Shown: positions 9,912-17,134 of the stretch, one piece after another
How the letters are laid out: every line of letters starts with the position of its first letter
Position numbering within the stretch: position 1 is the first letter of the stretch
DNA from: Rheinheimera sp. MM224
GTDB lineage: Bacteria; Pseudomonadota; Gammaproteobacteria; Enterobacterales; Alteromonadaceae
NCBI RefSeq assembly: GCF_947090785.1
Contig: NZ_OX352320.1
Location: 3,151,001 to 3,215,000, forward strand
Direction of reading: 5' to 3'
DNA: 64,000 nucleotides
The notes under the pieces: generated by a model
The model's input: the letters and a program-made list of their open reading frames with translations, nothing else
What the model was told of the DNA's origin: nothing
The model's database searches: none
Translations under genes and position numbers: made by a program

Positions 9912-10385
9912 TTAGCTTTTTGACTCTGGTGTTTTCGGAACTTTCCAGCAGCGTGATTCATGTCGGGTAATAGCACCAAAATTAACCGAAAAGCCTTGTT
10001 TTAGCAGACCATCTAACGCTTCATTTTCATGATCTGTCGGATGAAAAACCTCATTGGATGTAAAGGCATTTAAACTTTTTAAGGTCTGCTCCACTTGCCA
10101 GCGTCCTACGGCGTCTGGCGGTATCAGTACGTATTCCAAAGCTAAACCCCGCTTCAAATCCTGTTGCAGTAATTGCTCCATCAACTTCTGGTTTTGCGCT
10201 GCAGTCACTGACCACTGGCGCAAATCCACGATACGAGCCCAGGGTTTGCCTTGCATCCTCTGGTAAAACTGTTCCAGTTCTTCAGCATAACGTGCTGTCA
10301 GATAATCTTCATGAATGCCGCTAAAGCGAACATAAAGCGCATTTTCGCTGCGACGAATTTCCAGTGATGACAAAAGATCATTCAT
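9912..10385 (-). CDS. Hypothetical protein, STAS-like fold possible
   Basis: A 157-residue soluble protein that I do not recognise as a named family. The pattern (short strand with YVRFSGIHEDYLT, amphipathic helix YAEELEQFYQRMQ, then WARIVDLRQWSVTAAQN) resembles the strand-helix layout of SpoIIAA/STAS-like proteins that respond to signals. This is inference from pattern only. It is divergent from the ArsR gene, with an AT-rich palindromic region between them, so its promoter may be near the ArsR operator. Confidence 0.6.
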   Translation of the reverse strand: MNDLLSSLEIRRSENALYVRFSGIHEDYLTARYAEELEQFYQRMQGKPWARIVDLRQWSVTAAQNQKLMEQLLQQDLKRGLALEYVLIPPDAVGRWQVEQTLKSLNAFTSNEVFHPTDHENEALDGLLKQGFSVNFGAITRHESRCWKVPKTPESKS

Positions 10386-10461
10386 AACAACTCTCGATTA
10401 CTCTGCCAGTTCTGAGCATAGCAGCAGACAAATGTACCGGGCAGAACAAAATAAAAGTTGC

Positions 10462-10508
10462 ATATCGAAATATGACGATATATATTTCGCTACATCGCGA
10501 TATATAAA
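10462..10508. promoter_or_regulatory. Palindromic operator candidate for the ArsR-type regulator
   Basis: Overlapping inverted repeats lie just upstream of the ArsR gene: CGAAATAT / ATATTTCG (10466-10473 and 10482-10489), an inner ATATCG / CGATAT pair (10462-10467 and 10476-10481), and ATCGCGAT at 10494-10501. AT-rich dyads of this kind are usual ArsR-family binding sites. The location between divergent genes supports autoregulation. It is not proven. Confidence 0.5.
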
Positions 10509-10521
10509 TATGGATTAAACG

Positions 10522-10827
10522 ATGAGCTCTGCAGAACTCGACGACATGATCAAAGCCCTGTCCCACCCAGTGCGACGGGACATTTTAAACTGGCTGAAAC
10601 AACCTGAAGTCTATTTTGCCGATCAGGAACACTCACTGAGTTTTGGTGTATGTGCTGGCAAAATTGACCAGAAAACAGGTTTGTCTCAGTCCACCGTATC
10701 CGCCCATCTGGCTACTTTGCAACGTGCTGGTTTTATCAGCAGCAAAAAAGTAGGCCAGTGGAATTTTTTCTCGCGTAATGAAGAGGTTATTCAACAGTTT
10801 CTGTCGCGGTTAAATGATCAACTTTGA
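10522..10827 (+). CDS. ArsR/SmtB-family transcriptional regulator
   Basis: A 101-residue winged-helix protein. The N-terminus LDDMIKALSHPVRRDILNWL is the classic ArsR opening, and the recognition helix lies in GLSQSTVSAHLATLQRAGFI (about 53-72). No metal-binding CxC in helix 3 is seen, so it probably senses something other than arsenite. It lies 10 bases upstream of an Old Yellow Enzyme gene and very likely controls it, as similar pairs respond to electrophiles or quinones. Cys51 (VCAGK) could be a redox-sensing residue; that is a guess. Confidence 0.88.
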   Translation: MSSAELDDMIKALSHPVRRDILNWLKQPEVYFADQEHSLSFGVCAGKIDQKTGLSQSTVSAHLATLQRAGFISSKKVGQWNFFSRNEEVIQQFLSRLNDQL

Positions 10828-10837
10828 GGAGTTACAG

Positions 10838-11890
10838 ATGCCAACTTTATTTGATGCAATCACCCTAGGTGATTTAACCCTGAAAAACCGTATTGTCATG
10901 GCACCTTTAACCCGTTGCCGTGCTGACGAAGGCCGTGTGCCTAATGCCATGATGGCTGAATACTATACCCAGCGCAGCGGCGCAGGTTTAATTTTATCCG
11001 AAGCCACAGCAGTCACCCCTATGGGTGTAGGTTATCCTGATACGCCAGGTGTTTGGTCGCAAGCGCAGGTTGAAGGCTGGAAGCTGGTGACTGATGCAGT
11101 GCATAAAGCGGGTAGCCGTATTTTCCTGCAGCTGTGGCACGTAGGTCGTATTTCTGATCCAGTTTATCTGGATGGTGCAAAACCAGTAGCGCCAAGTGCT
11201 TTACGCCCTTCAGGTCATGTCAGCTTGCTGCGCCCAATGAAAGATTATGAAGAGCCACGGGCTTTATCTTTAAACGAAATCAAAGACGTCGTAGAAGCTT
11301 TCCGCCTGGGTGCGGTCAATGCCAAAGCCGCAGGTTTTGACGGCGTGCTGATCCACGGTGCCAATGGCTATTTACTCGACCAGTTCCTGCAAGACAGCAC
11401 CAACTTACGTGATGATGAATACGGTGGTTCTTTAGAAAACCGTGCCCGTCTGATGCTGGAAATCACAGACGCTTGTATCGGTGTTTGGGGCAAAGACAGA
11501 GTGGCTATGCATTTAGCACCTCGTATGGATTCACACGATATGGGTGATTCCAACCGCACCGCCACTTTTGGTTATGTAGCTACTGAGCTGGGTAAAAGGG
11601 GCATTGCCTTTATCTCTACCCGCGAACATCCAGCAGAAGACAGCATTACACCACTGATTAAACAGCTGTTTGGTGGCCCTGTGATTGCGAATGAAAAATT
11701 CAGCAAAGCAGAAGCCAACGCCTGGTTAGCTGAAGGCAAAGCCGACGCCATCGCCTTTGGTATTCCGTTTATTGCGAACCCGGATTTACCAAAACGTCTG
11801 GAAACGGATGCGCCATTAAACCAGCCACGACCAGAGCTATTTTATGGCAAAGGCCCGGTAGGCTATACCGACTACCCGACTCTGGCTTAA
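10838..11890 (+). CDS. Alkene reductase (Old Yellow Enzyme family, NemA-like)
   Basis: A 350-residue FMN enzyme that reduces activated C=C bonds (enones, maleimides, nitro-compounds) with NAD(P)H. I chose ATG 10838 because GAGGAG precedes it and the family starts MPTLFD. Visible signatures are MAPLTRCRA (Thr25 by the flavin), QLWHVGR, and HGANGYLLDQFLQ with substrate-binding His173/Asn176 and proton donor Tyr178, then YGGSLENRAR. It is co-transcribed with the ArsR gene. Confidence 0.93.
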   Translation: MPTLFDAITLGDLTLKNRIVMAPLTRCRADEGRVPNAMMAEYYTQRSGAGLILSEATAVTPMGVGYPDTPGVWSQAQVEGWKLVTDAVHKAGSRIFLQLWHVGRISDPVYLDGAKPVAPSALRPSGHVSLLRPMKDYEEPRALSLNEIKDVVEAFRLGAVNAKAAGFDGVLIHGANGYLLDQFLQDSTNLRDDEYGGSLENRARLMLEITDACIGVWGKDRVAMHLAPRMDSHDMGDSNRTATFGYVATELGKRGIAFISTREHPAEDSITPLIKQLFGGPVIANEKFSKAEANAWLAEGKADAIAFGIPFIANPDLPKRLETDAPLNQPRPELFYGKGPVGYTDYPTLA

Positions 11891-11910
11891 GTCTGAAATT
11901 TGAAACGAAC

Positions 11911-11936
11911 AAAGGGCCAACCGGCCCTTTGCTTTT
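11911..11936. terminator. Bidirectional terminator between OYE and histidine kinase genes
   Basis: A perfect 8-bp stem (AAAGGGCC / GGCCCTTT) with loop AACC, followed by GCTTTT. The genes on the two sides converge here. The kinase ORF ends at 11935, so the hairpin touches its 3' end. Confidence 0.8.
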
Positions 11937-13191
11937 ACACAGTATTATGTGGCTTTGGAGGAAAACTGATTTGCACACAGAAGTCCGATGGCTGATGCTG
12001 CACTTCAAGCTGCCAGCCCATACGACTGCAGATACGCTCGACTATGACCAGACCATAGCCATACCCCTGACTATCCTGCTCTTTGCTACTGCTATTGCTG
12101 ACTTTTAATTGCCTTTCATTCAGCTCAACCAGCAGTTCGCCGTTACCATGAATAAAAGCATTTTTTAATAAATTAATCAGTACAACCCTTACAAAACTCT
12201 GTGGTGCCCAAAGTTGCACTGCGTGATGAACCTGCATAGTCCAGCTGGCTGTGTCAGAGGTTGCAGTACTTTGCGCTACGGGCAATTGTTCGCGCAACAA
12301 AGTTTCCAAATCAAGCTGTTCATAATGATGGGCGTCTATCGTCTCTTTGCCCAACAATAAAAAAGTATCAGTCAATAAAGCGATATCCTGGCAGGCGCGC
12401 TCAATCCTAAGCAAAGCTTTCTGATAACGTGGTTCTTCTGCCAGCATAGTTTGCAGCAACTCGGACGATCCCTGTAATACCATCAACGGCGTTCTGATCT
12501 CATGAGCGGCAAAACGACTAAATTCCTGCTCACGCTGAAAAAAAGCCGCTATATGCTTTTTACTGTCAAACAGCGCCTGCTCTATAGTGCGCAGCTCTTC
12601 AAACCTCGCCTCCACCAAAAAGGAAGGCTGCTCAGGCGACATCTGCTTAATTTTACTGACGACATTACGTAGCGGCACCGCCATTTGCCGCACCATATAA
12701 ACGCCATAACAAACCGTTAAGAGCATAATGGCGAAGCCAAACAGCAAGGTAAAAAGATGCAGCTTGGACTCGTATTCGTCCAGATAATCATCGGCATTGT
12801 CTTTAAACACCACATAAAACAGGCCTTTGCCTGAGGGATGAGGCCGCACCAGAAAATGTTTATCTTCAGGCCCCAGATGATGTTCGTAGTAGCCAGGAGT
12901 AGTGTATTCCTTAAGCCAGAGTGGCATAGGCTCTTCACTCCAGTAGCTGTCAAATTCGTAGTGGTTAGGTAAATCAGCCGCAGCGCCCTGTAACTGATAA
13001 TCCCGTTCAAACATACGAGCTTCTGCGTCCAGCCAGTGATCCAGGCTTATCACTTCCATCTGATCTTCGGCCACTAAAATCACAATCCAGAATAACGAAA
13101 TAAACACCAGACTAAGGATAGAAGTGATTAAAGTCACTCTGCGGAAAAAACTGCTGTTGCCTTTATAAAACAAGCTTATACCCCTGACCAT
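11935..13191 (-). CDS. Two-component sensor histidine kinase
   Basis: A 418-residue inner-membrane kinase. Helix 1 lies at about 20-41, a periplasmic sensor loop of about 100 residues follows, and helix 2 is at about 145-166 leading into a HAMP-like linker. The H-box is FAAHEIRTPL with phospho-acceptor His230. The ATPase domain shows LLKNAFIHGNG (N-box) and GYGYGLVIVERI (G-box). It overlaps the 3' end of the response regulator gene by 29 bases. Together they resemble QseBC/PmrAB-type systems. The inducing signal is unknown. Confidence 0.9.
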   Translation of the reverse strand: MVRGISLFYKGNSSFFRRVTLITSILSLVFISLFWIVILVAEDQMEVISLDHWLDAEARMFERDYQLQGAAADLPNHYEFDSYWSEEPMPLWLKEYTTPGYYEHHLGPEDKHFLVRPHPSGKGLFYVVFKDNADDYLDEYESKLHLFTLLFGFAIMLLTVCYGVYMVRQMAVPLRNVVSKIKQMSPEQPSFLVEARFEELRTIEQALFDSKKHIAAFFQREQEFSRFAAHEIRTPLMVLQGSSELLQTMLAEEPRYQKALLRIERACQDIALLTDTFLLLGKETIDAHHYEQLDLETLLREQLPVAQSTATSDTASWTMQVHHAVQLWAPQSFVRVVLINLLKNAFIHGNGELLVELNERQLKVSNSSSKEQDSQGYGYGLVIVERICSRMGWQLEVQHQPSDFCVQISFPPKPHNTV

Positions 13192-13831
13192 GTAAGGTTT
13201 CCAGTGCAGGCCTTTCCTGCTGTGGACTCAGTTGATTTCGAATTGCATAAACATGACTGCGTAACACGTCGCTGGCAGGTTCTTCATCTCCCCAAATCTG
13301 TTCTGTCAGATACTGACGACTGACCACAGCGGGTGACTTTTGCAGCAGCAATTTTAAAATTTGCAGTTGAATACGACTGAGTTTAAGAGGTCGGTCACCT
13401 TTGCTGGCAGACAAGCTTTGCAGGTCCAGTGTGACATCCCCCAGCACCAGAGTGCTTAAATCCTGACGCATGCCCCTTTTACTTAATGCCTCAAGCCGTA
13501 ATTGCAGCTCTTTTAATGCAAAAGGCTTCACCAGATAATCGTCGCCCCCAGCTTCAAAGGCAGCTTCTTTATCCACCAGACCATCTTTGGCGGTCAGAAA
13601 CAATACCGGAGTCTGACATAATAATTCCTGACGGATTTGCTGTACTGTGCTGATGCCATCCAGTTTTGGCATCATAATATCCATCACTATCACATCAAAA
13701 CTCTGCTGTTTAAGCATACTCAGAGCGCTCACCCCGTTGTAAGCGCAATCAACCTGAACTCCTGACAATTCCAGGTAGTCGGTCAAGGTTTCCATCACTT
13801 GCTGGTTGTCATCCACTAACAGTACTTTCAT
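13163..13831 (-). CDS. OmpR-family response regulator
   Basis: A 222-residue protein with a receiver domain (acidic Asp7/Asp8, phospho-acceptor Asp51 in VIVMDIMMPKLDG, Thr80, Lys102 in LVKPF) and an OmpR-type winged helix ending in TLHGQGYKLVL. It is encoded upstream of its kinase with overlapping ends. A direct repeat ACTTCAC-N4-ACTTCAC lies 17 bases upstream of its start codon. The same repeat lies upstream of the YgiW-like gene, so I infer that it binds both. Confidence 0.93.
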   Translation of the reverse strand: MKVLLVDDNQQVMETLTDYLELSGVQVDCAYNGVSALSMLKQQSFDVIVMDIMMPKLDGISTVQQIRQELLCQTPVLFLTAKDGLVDKEAAFEAGGDDYLVKPFALKELQLRLEALSKRGMRQDLSTLVLGDVTLDLQSLSASKGDRPLKLSRIQLQILKLLLQKSPAVVSRQYLTEQIWGDEEPASDVLRSHVYAIRNQLSPQQERPALETLHGQGYKLVL

Positions 13832-13847
13832 TTATTTTCCACCAAAG

Positions 13848-13865
13848 ACTTCACGATCACTTCAC
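13848..13865. promoter_or_regulatory. Direct-repeat operator in the divergent two-component/DUF5666 region
   Basis: Two ACTTCAC heptamers are separated by GATC, an 11-bp period that suits head-to-tail binding of an OmpR-family dimer. The site lies between the divergent response regulator and DUF5666 lipoprotein genes. The identical arrangement recurs at 15226-15243. Confidence 0.6.
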
Positions 13866-13922
13866 TCAGGTCTGCTTACACTTGCCGCCATCAGTCTATG
13901 TTGACACACCAAAGAGGTCTAT

Positions 13923-15209
13923 ATGAAACACATGAAAAACCTGATGATAGCGGTATCTGCATTAAGCCTGGCAGCTTGTGGCAGCTCTGGAGATAGTACA
14001 GCAGCACCGGACCAAGGCAATGGCACTAATCCGATAGTGACGCCTGTGACGACAAAAACTACTATGGGTACTGTCGGTAGTGTCAGCAGCACCGCATTCA
14101 CAGTGCAGGATCAAAGTTTTAATCTGAGTTCCAGCACTGTCAGCTATGCCAAACAAAATTTGGCCTCCTCAGTGTTAACCAGCGGATCCAAAGTTCGGGT
14201 GACAAGCGACAGTTCTGGCAAACATAAGGTGGAGTTAAATCCGGATCTGGCAGGTTTTATCAGTGCAGTTCAGGGCGATACAGTGCAATTAAATGGCCAA
14301 AGCCTCCAGTTGAGCAAGCATCAATTGGTTGCCGGAGACTTTGTGCTGGTCAGTTTAAACCCACTGCAAAGTGGCGAAGTAACAGCAGTGACCAAGCTAT
14401 CTTCCGCAGAAACGCCGCTTTATATTGAGCTGGAAGGCCAAATCAGCGAGTTGAACGAGACCACTCAGCGCTTTAGTGTATTGGGACAACAAGTCGATTA
14501 TTCAGCAGCAATGATTGAAGACGGTCCTGTTGCCTCAGGCCGTTGGGCTGAAGTGTATGGACAGCTCAGCAATGGGGTTTTAAAAGCCTCCGAAGTTGAT
14601 TTCGAACAATTACCTGATTCCACAGAAACCGAAATTTCAGGCGTGATCAGTTGGGTCAACGAAAGTAAAACCAGCTTTGAGCTGAATCAGCGCTACAGCT
14701 TTAACGTCACCACTGCCACCCGCTTCGAACAAGGTTCAGCCAATGAATTGCAGCCAGGCCGCTTTGTCGAAGTGACATTAAATCAGCAGAATAACCAGAG
14801 TGTTCTGACCGAAGTTGAATTTAAAAACCAAAGCATCAGCCCCGTAGGCAGTCAAAGAGTGGAAGTCACTGGCACTATGACTTTTGATGGCAGTCACCTG
14901 CAACTGAACGGTTTTAGTTTTGCAGTGAATAGCCTCACTGAATTAGAGGATGGCTTGACGCTACAAACATTAAACGGACAGTACCTGCAAATCGAAGCCG
15001 TACAAAGAGCAGATGGCAGTGTCACAGTGAAAGAAGTGGAAAAAGCCGGAGTATCAGCCCGTATAGAACTAACTGGTTTAGTACAAAACAACAGTGTCTG
15101 GGGTTATCAGGTCGCAGATAACAGTCTGAGCGGCTTTGATAATCAATGGCTTGAACTGGACTGCAGTTTTGATGGTGTTCGTTTATCAGCTTGTACTCTT
15201 GATGATTAA
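13923..15209 (+). CDS. DUF5666-domain lipoprotein
   Basis: A 428-residue lipoprotein: the signal ends in LSLAACGSS, a lipobox with Cys19. The mature part is a series of small beta-domains of about 70 residues, recurring as GTVGSVSSTAFTV, LEGQISELNETTQRFSV, ISGVISWVNESKTSFEL and VTGTMTFDGSHLQL, each an OB-like unit of DUF5666. Function is unknown. Divergence from the two-component system and the shared operator suggest it belongs to that regulon and sits in the cell envelope. Confidence 0.82.
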   Translation: MKHMKNLMIAVSALSLAACGSSGDSTAAPDQGNGTNPIVTPVTTKTTMGTVGSVSSTAFTVQDQSFNLSSSTVSYAKQNLASSVLTSGSKVRVTSDSSGKHKVELNPDLAGFISAVQGDTVQLNGQSLQLSKHQLVAGDFVLVSLNPLQSGEVTAVTKLSSAETPLYIELEGQISELNETTQRFSVLGQQVDYSAAMIEDGPVASGRWAEVYGQLSNGVLKASEVDFEQLPDSTETEISGVISWVNESKTSFELNQRYSFNVTTATRFEQGSANELQPGRFVEVTLNQQNNQSVLTEVEFKNQSISPVGSQRVEVTGTMTFDGSHLQLNGFSFAVNSLTELEDGLTLQTLNGQYLQIEAVQRADGSVTVKEVEKAGVSARIELTGLVQNNSVWGYQVADNSLSGFDNQWLELDCSFDGVRLSACTLDD

Positions 15210-15225
15210 GGCTGGATGATGAAGC

Positions 15226-15243
15226 ACTTCACGTTTACTTCAC
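15226..15243. promoter_or_regulatory. Direct-repeat operator upstream of the YgiW-like gene
   Basis: ACTTCAC-GTTT-ACTTCAC repeats the arrangement found at 13848. An inverted half-site (GTGAAGT) lies at 15273-15279. The site is about 85 bases before the YgiW-like start, a reasonable activator position. Confidence 0.6.
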
Positions 15244-15327
15244 GCTTGCGGTGTTTTAATCGCTGCAACGCTGTGAAGTGCAGTATTCAATACGGCTTAT
15301 TCAGCTTTCTTTGATTGGAGATTTAGC

Positions 15328-15678
15328 ATGAAAACACTGGTTATTTTTATTGCTTTAGCACTGGCATCATTTCAATTGCATGCTCAGTACAAAGGGCCAC
15401 AAGCCGCAGTCCAGCAACAGATTAAAGCTATTCTGGATAACCCAAAAGATAATCAGGGCGTACGACTGACAGGTTATCTGACCGAAAAACTCAGCCACGA
15501 AAAATACTGGTTTTCTGATGGTACCGATCAGATCCGGGTCGAAATAGAGCCTGAAGATTTCCCGGCTGGTGAGTTTGATGAAAATGATTTGATTGAAATT
15601 CACGGTGAAGTAGAAAAAGATTTTCTGGAATCACCAGAGATAGATGTGGAATACATCACTATCAAAAAGGTCAATTAA
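15328..15678 (+). CDS. YgiW/YdeI-type BOF (bacterial OB-fold) stress protein
   Basis: A 116-residue periplasmic protein. The signal peptide ends near LHAQ (residue 20), and the rest is a BOF domain: VRLTGYLTEKLSHEKYWFSDGTDQIRVEI..., then DLIEIHGEVEKD and IDVEYITIKKV. E. coli YgiW is a stress and biofilm-linked protein next to qseBC. The nearby QseBC-like system here reproduces that link, which supports the regulatory assignment. The ligand is not known. Confidence 0.88.
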   Translation: MKTLVIFIALALASFQLHAQYKGPQAAVQQQIKAILDNPKDNQGVRLTGYLTEKLSHEKYWFSDGTDQIRVEIEPEDFPAGEFDENDLIEIHGEVEKDFLESPEIDVEYITIKKVN

Positions 15679-15686
15679 ATCAATAG

Positions 15687-15723
15687 TACAGTTCAGGCCA
15701 ACTGAGTTTTGGCCTGAACTGTA
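15687..15723. terminator. Perfect inverted repeat between convergent genes, probable terminator
   Basis: A 14-bp perfect stem (TACAGTTCAGGCCA and its complement) with a 9-base loop lies between the YgiW-like stop and the PepSY gene stop. It lacks a long T run on either side, so its efficiency is uncertain. Confidence 0.6.
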
Positions 15724-15730
15724 TCCAGAA

Positions 15731-17131
15731 TTAAGCCGCAATCCGATTTTGCCAAAACCTCACCAACATAAAAGCCAGCAGCGACAATATAAGTAGCGGA
15801 AATAGAATCACCAGCACCAGCAAGCTTAGCTTTAACCCCAAAGGCAAACTGTCTGTATTTTGCAACGCTGGTAACCAGCGCCCTGGTTTTCTGCGTCGCC
15901 ACCACAAAGTTAAACCTGCAATCAGAGCCGCCAGCACCAGCAAGCAAAACAGCAAATTCAACCACTGATTCCACACCCCATACTGCCGGCCTAAATGCGT
16001 CATGGTGCCCCACTCCACCACTTTGGCTAAGGCCGAATAGCGTTGCCAGCCAATATCATCCAGTAATGCACCGCTGGCAGGGTCTATATAAAGTGTCTGC
16101 TGGCCTTGAGCTTTATCAGGTACATAGTTGATTTTAAATACATCGTTTTCGGTCGCTGGATAAAAAATCCGCACACCTGGCCCATAAGTGTCCAACGCCA
16201 GCCTTGCCAGATAAGGTTCGACTTTGCTGATATCAGCGATTTGAGGCTGATGATGATGAGTACTTGCAGGTGCCGGATGATGTTCTGTTACCCAGGACTC
16301 CTTGCCTCCTGTAACATGCACTTGCACCGCTTGCATTTTATGCTCGTGATGCGGGTCCGCAGCTCTGGTTTTGACACTGTCAGGTAAATGGAAGTTAGGA
16401 GATGGTGTTACCCAGTGCCACTGGGGGCTAAAATCCCGGCCTAATTGTGCAAACTGCTTGCCCCAAAAGGTTGACCAGGGCATACCACTGACCACCAGAA
16501 AAGCCAAAGCTAAAGAGCTGACCAAAGCCAATACAGCGTGCCAGTCACGCCAGTGCACCCGGCCATCACTGCGTTTTCTTGGCACTAACACTCCAGAGAG
16601 CCGCCAATGTTTAGGCCACCAGAGCCAGGCTCCGGTCAGCAACAAAAACAAAGTCCAGCAGGAAAACCATTCAATGATATAACCACCCACTGGGCCTGCA
16701 AGCAGCTCACCATGCAAACGCCGCACTATCGCCATAGGCTGAGTTGCTGGGTCAATATCAGCTCTTATCTGCAAACGATAAGGGTCCAGATAAATTAAAT
16801 GCACAGCATCCGGCGCTGTCAGTTGCCAGCGCACCGCATGAGCAGGTTGATCCGGTAACACCACCCTGTTGATGGTCCAGTCCGGATACTGCTGGCGTAA
16901 AAAATCCTGCTGCTGCGCCAAAGTGGCAGCAGTGCCTTTAGGCGTCAGTTCCAGCGAGTCCTGTTGCCACCATTGCTCAAATTCACGATCAAACAGATAA
17001 GCACTGCCTGTTAACAACAACACCAGCAGCACTGGCGCTATCATCAAGGCAGACCAGCCATGCCAGAAAAACACCGCCCTCATCGCGCCAGCGGCAGCTT
17101 TGTCTGAAGCTGCACTATTCAGTTCAGTCAT
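15731..17131 (-). CDS. PepSY-associated membrane protein (siderophore/iron reductase-like)
   Basis: A 466-residue protein with four hydrophobic helices (about 27-50, 150-172, 200-220 and 380-460) and periplasmic PepSY repeats, matching the PepSY_TM family found beside TonB receptors. A histidine-rich stretch at about 262-300 (DPHHEHK, TEHHPAP, STHHHQPQ) could bind metal. It starts 3 bases after the stop of the TonB receptor, so they form one operon. A role in reducing or releasing imported iron is inferred from related FoxB/FpvG proteins. Confidence 0.85.
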   Translation of the reverse strand: MTELNSAASDKAAAGAMRAVFFWHGWSALMIAPVLLVLLLTGSAYLFDREFEQWWQQDSLELTPKGTAATLAQQQDFLRQQYPDWTINRVVLPDQPAHAVRWQLTAPDAVHLIYLDPYRLQIRADIDPATQPMAIVRRLHGELLAGPVGGYIIEWFSCWTLFLLLTGAWLWWPKHWRLSGVLVPRKRSDGRVHWRDWHAVLALVSSLALAFLVVSGMPWSTFWGKQFAQLGRDFSPQWHWVTPSPNFHLPDSVKTRAADPHHEHKMQAVQVHVTGGKESWVTEHHPAPASTHHHQPQIADISKVEPYLARLALDTYGPGVRIFYPATENDVFKINYVPDKAQGQQTLYIDPASGALLDDIGWQRYSALAKVVEWGTMTHLGRQYGVWNQWLNLLFCLLVLAALIAGLTLWWRRRKPGRWLPALQNTDSLPLGLKLSLLVLVILFPLLILSLLAFMLVRFWQNRIAA

Positions 17132-17134
17132 CTG

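Noticed and set aside
15226..15279. Hairpin formed by ACTTCAC and GTGAAGT as a terminator of the DUF5666 gene
   Set aside because: The arms are about 40 bases apart with no T run, and the direct repeat matches the upstream operator better.
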